Below, in pieces: positions 62,038 through 64,000 of a stretch of 64,000 nt of DNA. Under the pieces are notes generated by a model, which did no database searches, was not told the DNA's origin, and saw nothing but the letters and a program-made list of their open reading frames with translations. The DNA is from Gilvimarinus algae (GTDB taxonomy: Bacteria; Pseudomonadota; Gammaproteobacteria; Pseudomonadales; Cellvibrionaceae). The position numbers and the translations under genes were made by a program. The stretch lies in NCBI RefSeq assembly GCF_030518215.1, contig NZ_JAULRT010000027.1, forward strand, positions 1 through 64,000, written 5' to 3'. Numbering within the stretch: the first letter of the stretch is position 1; the number at the start of each line of letters is the position of its first letter.

Positions 62038-64000
62038 TTAGAAGGAGTACTTCAAGTCCAACCCGATTCCTGTGCCCTGCTCCTGCTTGAGGATAGTAAC
62101 GGCCTCGCCGGCAGAGTTGACCTGCTCAAACTCGCGGTCCTGGCCGAGAATGTTGCTGAACTTCAGCTTCATGCTCAGAGTCTCGGTCGGATAGAAGGTA
62201 TAGACCAAATCCAGCGAGTGGTAGGGCTGCTCGTAAGCGTCGTCGTGGCCATTGAGCACCGAGGCGTAGTAAACGCGATCGCCGAACACGTTGTACAGCA
62301 GCGATGCGGTGTGCATACCATCGGGTGAATCAAAGCCCAGCTGGGCGTTCATCACATACTCCGATTGACCGGTCATGCGGCGCTTAATGTTGGTAAAGCC
62401 CTGGCCATCGGGAGAGACAATCTCTGAGTCACTCAAGGTCAGGTTACCGGATACGAAAAAGCCAGCGCCTATGTCTTTCAAACCTTCAAACTCCAGGCCG
62501 TAGATTTCACCGGACACAGCGTTGTAGTAGGTCAGCAGGATATCGTCGTCCGAACCGGGCTGGCGGGCCTGCTCGATCGGGTTGGCAATATCTTTGTAGA
62601 ACAGCGAGATGGTGAAGTTATCGCCGCCGGCGTAGAACCACTCGGTGCGCAGATCAAAGTGATCCAGCTCGGAGTAATCCAAGTTGGGGTTACCCACCAC
62701 TCGAACATCCAGCTCCGGGTCCAGGTACTGAACGTCCGAGACTTCACGAAGGTCCGGGCGCACCACGGTCTGTGCAACCGAAGCACGCACCTGGAAGTCA
62801 TCTGCGCCCATAAAGCCCTGGTTCATAAAGGTAACGGCCAAGGAGGGGTACCAGCCGTCGTCTTTAATAGCGTAGTTCTGATCTTCTTTGCTGAGCTCCT
62901 CGTTCAGATCTTCAATCGACTCGCCGGTGTAGTCGAGCAAATCCACAGGCAATACGGCCTGGCGGAAATCCTCGTAACGCACACCACCGGTGATACGCCA
63001 CACGTAATCAATGTTCAGATCGAACATACCGTAGGCGGCATCGGTCATCTGGGCGGCAATGTAACTCTCTTTGCCCAGGCCGGGGTCCATAGTCAGATCA
63101 AAGTTGTTGTCCAGGCTGGCAAGATTCTCATCGGACAAGACCACACCCGGCGTGCCGGTCAGCACATCGCCAGACACACCCGGCGCGTTGATTGCCGCCG
63201 TGTAGCCGTAATAGGCGCGAGCCTTATCGCTGTAGTCGTAACCACCGGTAAAGGTCAGCAGGTTGTCGCCAAAGTTCAGCGGCAGCTCCACGTCCCAACC
63301 ATAGCTTCTGACACTGTCTTCCAGTTGCAAAAAGCCGAAGGTCGTCATGTTGGTGGTCGAAAGCAAGCGCGTTGTAATCAGCTCACCGGTTTGCGGGTTA
63401 AGTCGGTTCGAGGCCTGGATATTGACCTCGTTAGGAATCGCCGTCTCAGCGGTGGAGTCGGAGTAATACCAGTCGACATTCACCTCATCCATGACATCGC
63501 CGAAGCGCAAATCAAAGGCGTGATCACCGGTGAGCTGCCCCACGGTGAGGCGGCGCTCTTCATAGCGCGTTTTGTAATCCAGCACCTGGCTGCCGTCGGC
63601 TTGGGTATTGTTGGCATCGAAGCCCTTGGAGATAGACGCCTGGTCTTCCACATTGGTGATGTAAAAGCCACTGGCCTCAATGGTGTGCCTCTCCTGAAAG
63701 CTGACACCCGCATTGATGGCGGCCAACTGACGCACTTCTTCAAAGGTCCGTTGAACGTCGGAGTTCACGGTGTCGGGGTTACCGATACCTTTTTTCTCCT
63801 GGTTCTTGTTGCGCCATTCGTGGTCGTAAGACAGGTTCGCAAGCGCCCCTACACGCCAATCATCTCCCAGGTACCAGGAATTACCCAGCGACAACTTGCC
63901 GCCGTAATCCGGATCCAGTGACTGAGGCGTGATCTCCACATCGCGATTGAGACTGAGCATCAAGTCGCGGTTGATTTGCTGCGCTTGTGCGCGCACCTCG
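62038..64000 (-). CDS. TonB-dependent outer-membrane receptor (C-terminal part)
   Basis: About 654 residues of the C-terminal beta barrel are visible; the N-terminal signal, plug and part of the barrel lie beyond the right edge. The frame is open to the edge, so no start is claimed. The barrel end reads LDLKYSF, with a final Phe, as in TonB-dependent receptors. Its style (TonB-dependent receptor with 'RASVAQTVVRPDLREV' and 'VVGNPNLDYSELDHFDLRTEWF', named by parts VGNPNLDYSELD) matches the large receptors of polysaccharide-degrading gammaproteobacteria. Substrate unknown. A terminator follows. Confidence 0.9.
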   Translation of the reverse strand, partial: EVRAQAQQINRDLMLSLNRDVEITPQSLDPDYGGKLSLGNSWYLGDDWRVGALANLSYDHEWRNKNQEKKGIGNPDTVNSDVQRTFEEVRQLAAINAGVSFQERHTIEASGFYITNVEDQASISKGFDANNTQADGSQVLDYKTRYEERRLTVGQLTGDHAFDLRFGDVMDEVNVDWYYSDSTAETAIPNEVNIQASNRLNPQTGELITTRLLSTTNMTTFGFLQLEDSVRSYGWDVELPLNFGDNLLTFTGGYDYSDKARAYYGYTAAINAPGVSGDVLTGTPGVVLSDENLASLDNNFDLTMDPGLGKESYIAAQMTDAAYGMFDLNIDYVWRITGGVRYEDFRQAVLPVDLLDYTGESIEDLNEELSKEDQNYAIKDDGWYPSLAVTFMNQGFMGADDFQVRASVAQTVVRPDLREVSDVQYLDPELDVRVVGNPNLDYSELDHFDLRTEWFYAGGDNFTISLFYKDIANPIEQARQPGSDDDILLTYYNAVSGEIYGLEFEGLKDIGAGFFVSGNLTLSDSEIVSPDGQGFTNIKRRMTGQSEYVMNAQLGFDSPDGMHTASLLYNVFGDRVYYASVLNGHDDAYEQPYHSLDLVYTFYPTETLSMKLKFSNILGQDREFEQVNSAGEAVTILKQEQGTGIGLDLKYSF

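Noticed and set aside
61798-62328. A 176-codon frame on the + strand
   Set aside because: It overlaps the receptor gene and its terminator, has no ribosome binding site, and begins in low-complexity A/T sequence.
1-64000. CRISPR arrays, rRNA and tRNA genes
   Set aside because: No regularly spaced repeats, no rRNA-like stretch and no cloverleaf with a T-loop signature were found by eye. A covariance search would be needed to exclude a degenerate tRNA.

Overview
The window looks like a chromosomal segment of a moderately high-GC gammaproteobacterium. The order typA, thiI, glnA, ntrB, ntrC, an autonomous EF-G2, a FadL-type porin, a TonB-dependent receptor and carbohydrate-active enzymes all point to a marine polysaccharide-degrading member of the Cellvibrionales (Marinimicrobium/Saccharophagus-like). 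That placement is an inference from gene content and style, not from a marker-gene comparison. No rRNA, tRNA, CRISPR array, transposase or integrase gene was seen.

Region 1-10.1 kb is a variable, accessory-looking stretch in which every gene reads on the + strand. It opens with a convincing attC-like integron recombination site (279-340). After it come small cassette-type genes: a ChaA-like antiporter, a membrane protein, a YciI protein, a NUDIX hydrolase, an HTH protein with two membrane segments and a small hypothetical. Next come a lipoprotein built of five CHRD domains and a block (DUF1801, membrane protein, CPBP protease, PD40 propeller, DUF4287) bounded by a 58-bp direct repeat. The second repeat copy is the start of an intact YdeI/OmdA-type gene; the first copy is a broken 20-codon fragment.

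Region 10-20.3 kb is a mixed set of single genes: an acyltransferase, a DUF1080 protein, GNAT, DUF3313-like, DUF4168, a glutamine amidotransferase and a polysaccharide deacetylase. It ends with an MDR/EAL/MDR/GGDEF cluster carrying one c-di-GMP phosphodiesterase and one cyclase. Region 20.5-31.8 kb holds fusA2, a secreted HAD phosphatase, a three-gene operon coding a BCCT transporter, an outer-membrane porin and a periplasmic solute-binding protein, a TetR/YciI-like pair with palindromic operators, and a divergent LysR/alcohol dehydrogenase pair.

Region 31.8-41 kb contains a two-gene signalling operon (MHYT-PAS-PAS hybrid kinase with HPt, then a REC-HD-GYP regulator). It also holds a gene split near its 5' end by a 267-bp MITE-like palindromic element, a secreted clan GH-A glycoside hydrolase and an SRPBCC protein.

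Region 41-50.2 kb is the conserved core: typA, thiI, glnA, ntrB, ntrC. Both glnA and ntrBC are preceded by a good NtrC-type palindrome and a GG-N10-GC sigma-54 element, so the kinase/regulator pair probably controls both glutamine synthetase and itself. From 50.3 kb to the right end lie an alanine symporter operon, a FadL porin, an MscS channel, a Tat-exported Dabb protein, an SLC13/RCK_C transporter, a Gfo/Idh/MocA oxidoreductase, an acyltransferase, a periplasmic TonB-C-like protein, and the C-terminal ~654 residues of a TonB-dependent receptor that runs off the window.
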